In this document: one piece after another, positions 11,720 to 12,913 of the stretch | How positions within the stretch are numbered: position 1 is the first letter of the stretch | Layout of the letters: every line of letters begins with the position of its first letter | DNA from: Patescibacteria group bacterium | GTDB lineage: Bacteria > Patescibacteriota > Gracilibacteria > Peribacterales > Peribacteraceae | Assembly: GCA_018818235.1 (NCBI GenBank) | Contig: JAHISE010000126.1 | Coordinates: forward strand, 1 to 12,913 | DNA length: 12,913 nt | Direction of reading: 5' to 3' | Made by a program: the position numbers and the translations under genes | The notes under the pieces: generated by a model | The model's input: the letters and a program-made list of their open reading frames with translations, nothing else | Databases searched by the model: none | Told to the model about the DNA's origin: nothing

Positions 11720-12102
11720 CATTAGCCATCATCCTTGCAGGCGTTGCTATCATAAGTGTTATCTATGTGGGTTGGGCTGTTAAAAAGAAGAGGGTGTTAA
11801 AGGGAGTTCAGAAGAAAGAAATTCAAAAGCTTTGGGAGAATATGCTTAAAATAGAAGATCCGGTTCGCAAGATAATGGAGGCTGATGCAATACTGGATAA
11901 GGCATTAAGTAGGCTTGGATATTTGGGAACTATGGGGGAGAAGCTTAAAAAAGCAGGACCGCGATTTTCCAATCTTCAGGATATTTGGGATGCTCATAAG
12001 CTTAGGAATAGGTTGAGTCATGAGCCGGGGTCCGCAGTTAGTTTTAAAGACGCGGAGAGGGCAGTGAGGGTGATTGAGAGGGGGATTAAAGGGCTAATGT
12101 AA
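11716..12102 (+). CDS. Small membrane-anchored protein with HEPN-like RxxxxH motif
   Basis: The function is unknown. The 128-residue protein has one N-terminal membrane helix (2-20) followed by a Lys/Arg cluster, then an all-helical cytosolic part. Residues 93-105 read AHKLRNRLSHEPG, containing R97-x4-H102. This is the spacing of the catalytic RxxxxH motif of HEPN-fold ribonucleases and resembles the RNxxAH motif of HEPN and DUF4145-type proteins. Whether it is an RNase cannot be decided from one motif, since the same helix is common in non-catalytic HEPN relatives. Its start ATG overlaps the PH-gene stop by four bases, so the two are probably made together and may act as a pair at the membrane. 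Confidence 0.82.
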   Translation: MTLAIILAGVAIISVIYVGWAVKKKRVLKGVQKKEIQKLWENMLKIEDPVRKIMEADAILDKALSRLGYLGTMGEKLKKAGPRFSNLQDIWDAHKLRNRLSHEPGSAVSFKDAERAVRVIERGIKGLM

Positions 12103-12112
12103 CGACATAAAT

Positions 12113-12202
12113 GAATATTGGAGTACTGGAATATTGGGGTGATGAAGAGCATGGATTTACATCAGTGTCACTTTAGACCAGTATTCCTATATTCCAGTAT
12201 TC
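12113..12202. repeat. 8-mer inverted array, word GAATATTG, upstream of pth
   Basis: The left arm (12113-12139) has GAATATTG, GAGTACTG, GAATATTG. The right arm (12179-12202), read in reverse complement, has GAATACTG, GAATATAG, GAATACTG. The period is 8 bp. The spacer is 39 nt with its own TGATG/CATCA symmetry. It fills most of the gap between the small membrane protein and pth. Confidence 0.8.
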
Positions 12203-12214
12203 GATCATTTCCTT

Positions 12215-12220
12215 TATGAT
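12215..12220 (+). promoter_or_regulatory. -10-like element of pth
   Basis: TATGAT ends 11 nt before the pth ATG, giving at most a 4-5-nt leader. No Shine-Dalgarno is present in AGCTTTGCGCA. The -35 region falls in the right arm of the 8-mer array and is poor. Confidence 0.35.
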
Positions 12221-12231
12221 AGCTTTGCGCA

Positions 12232-12795
12232 ATGAAACCCTCTCTCATCATAATCGGCCTCGGCAATCCCGGTGAGCAATATACAATGACTCGTCACAAC
12301 GTTGGCTTTCGAGTTGCAGATAAACTTGCAGATGAGTTTGGAGAAGGGGATTGGCAGGACAAACAAAAGTTTAAATCATATATTTTGGAAGGCCGAATAG
12401 TAACTGTTCCAATTCTAATCGCAAAGCCAAATACATATATGAATCTCTCCGGTGTTGCTGCAAGGAAGCTGATTGATTTTTACGATCTGGATCCCCGAAA
12501 AAATCTTCTCGTAATTTGTGATGACATTGATCTTCCGATTGGCGAAGTCAGATTACGTGAAAAAGGAGGACCGGGAACTCATAACGGACTTAAATCACTA
12601 GTTGATATTTTTGGTGAAGAGTTCCCAAGACTCAGGATTGGAATTGGTGCTCAGCCAGCAGGAGAAGACTTGGCAGCTTGGGTTTTGAGTGTTCCGAGTA
12701 CGGAGGAGACGAAGATAATCGATGAAGCGGTTGGGGGAGTTGGCGAAATAGTAAAGAAATATGTGATGGATGGTGGGGAGAATGTGGCTAGTTGA
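12232..12795 (+). CDS. pth: Peptidyl-tRNA hydrolase
   Basis: This cytosolic esterase frees tRNA from prematurely released peptidyl-tRNA, recycling tRNA. The residues expected of the bacterial Pth family are all present: N12 in GLGNPG, catalytic H22 in TRHNVGF, N71 in YMNLSG, D97 in CDDIDLPIGE, and N118 in GGPGTHNGLKS. The length of 187 residues is normal. It follows the PH/HEPN-like pair on the same strand after 129 bp containing the 8-mer array and its own -10-like TATGAT. The stop is TGA. The identification is secure. Confidence 0.98.
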   Translation: MKPSLIIIGLGNPGEQYTMTRHNVGFRVADKLADEFGEGDWQDKQKFKSYILEGRIVTVPILIAKPNTYMNLSGVAARKLIDFYDLDPRKNLLVICDDIDLPIGEVRLREKGGPGTHNGLKSLVDIFGEEFPRLRIGIGAQPAGEDLAAWVLSVPSTEETKIIDEAVGGVGEIVKKYVMDGGENVAS

Positions 12796-12821
12796 AGCGG
12801 TAAAGTCTGGTTTTGCTTATG

Positions 12822-12843
12822 GTACCTTTTGTGCGAAAGGTAC
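12822..12843. other. Perfect 8-bp hairpin after pth
   Basis: GTACCTTT (12822-12829) and AAAGGTAC (12836-12843) pair around a 6-nt loop. It may mark the end of pth transcription, but no U-tract follows on either strand. Confidence 0.45.
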
Positions 12844-12848
12844 TATAT

Positions 12849-12880
12849 AAAAGAATCAGAAAAAGCAGAAGAAGCAGAGG
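12849..12880. repeat. 9-mer tandem units, word AGAAGAAGC (right edge)
   Basis: AAAAGAATC, AGAAAAAGC, AGAAGAAGC and AGAGG follow each other with a 9-bp period. This looks like the left arm of another inverted array whose partner would lie beyond the window. Confidence 0.5.
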
Positions 12881-12913
12881 ATATATTGGTAGTCTGGTGC
12901 TTACTTCTCCACA

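Noticed and set aside
371..12795. TGA read as glycine (code 25)
   Set aside because: TGA ends the SLH, acyP, secE and pth genes at family-typical C termini.

Overview
The window reads as a chromosomal segment of a small-genome, Gram-positive-like bacterium, most plausibly a member of the Candidate Phyla Radiation (Patescibacteria). The grounds are compact housekeeping genes in unusual company, sparse Shine-Dalgarno sequences, surface proteins anchored by S-layer homology and LPATG signals, and short dispersed palindromes. Placement below that level cannot be made from sequence alone. TAA, TAG and TGA all end convincing genes here, so TGA is a stop and the recoded Gracilibacteria/SR1 code does not apply.

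Layout. 1-370: non-coding, repeat-rich. 371-3135 (minus): two secreted surface proteins that share the same N-terminal architecture but have different anchors (three SLH domains versus LPATG plus a membrane helix). 3207-5813 (minus): purL, carrying two in-frame repeat-derived insertions. 5814-6636: a gene-free divergent region with two candidate structured RNAs on the minus strand. 6637-7950 (plus): murJ. 7951-8456: a hairpin, a MITE-like element and a 9-mer inverted array. 8457-10638 (minus): lepB, secE, nusG and an acylphosphatase, with a MITE-like element between secE and nusG. 10639-11056: a third MITE copy inside heptamer arms. 11057-12795 (plus): a bacterial PH-domain membrane protein, an overlapping small membrane protein with an RxxxxH motif, and pth.

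Functionally the genes cover envelope building and protein export (MurJ lipid II flipping, SecE translocon, LepB signal peptidase, two exported surface proteins that would use that route), transcription and translation (NusG, Pth), and one purine biosynthesis step (PurL).

The most unusual feature is the intergenic DNA. At about ten places there are short tandem units of 7, 8 or 9 bp. At most of these the same unit reappears as its reverse complement, so the locus can fold into a long imperfect hairpin. The architecture is constant, but the repeated word differs from locus to locus. One such array sits in frame inside purL. A separate MITE-like family is present in three copies within 2.9 kb, two of them 92/93 identical over their core. 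Several genes also have a -10-like hexamer only 7-9 nt before the ATG and no Shine-Dalgarno sequence, which suggests leaderless transcripts.
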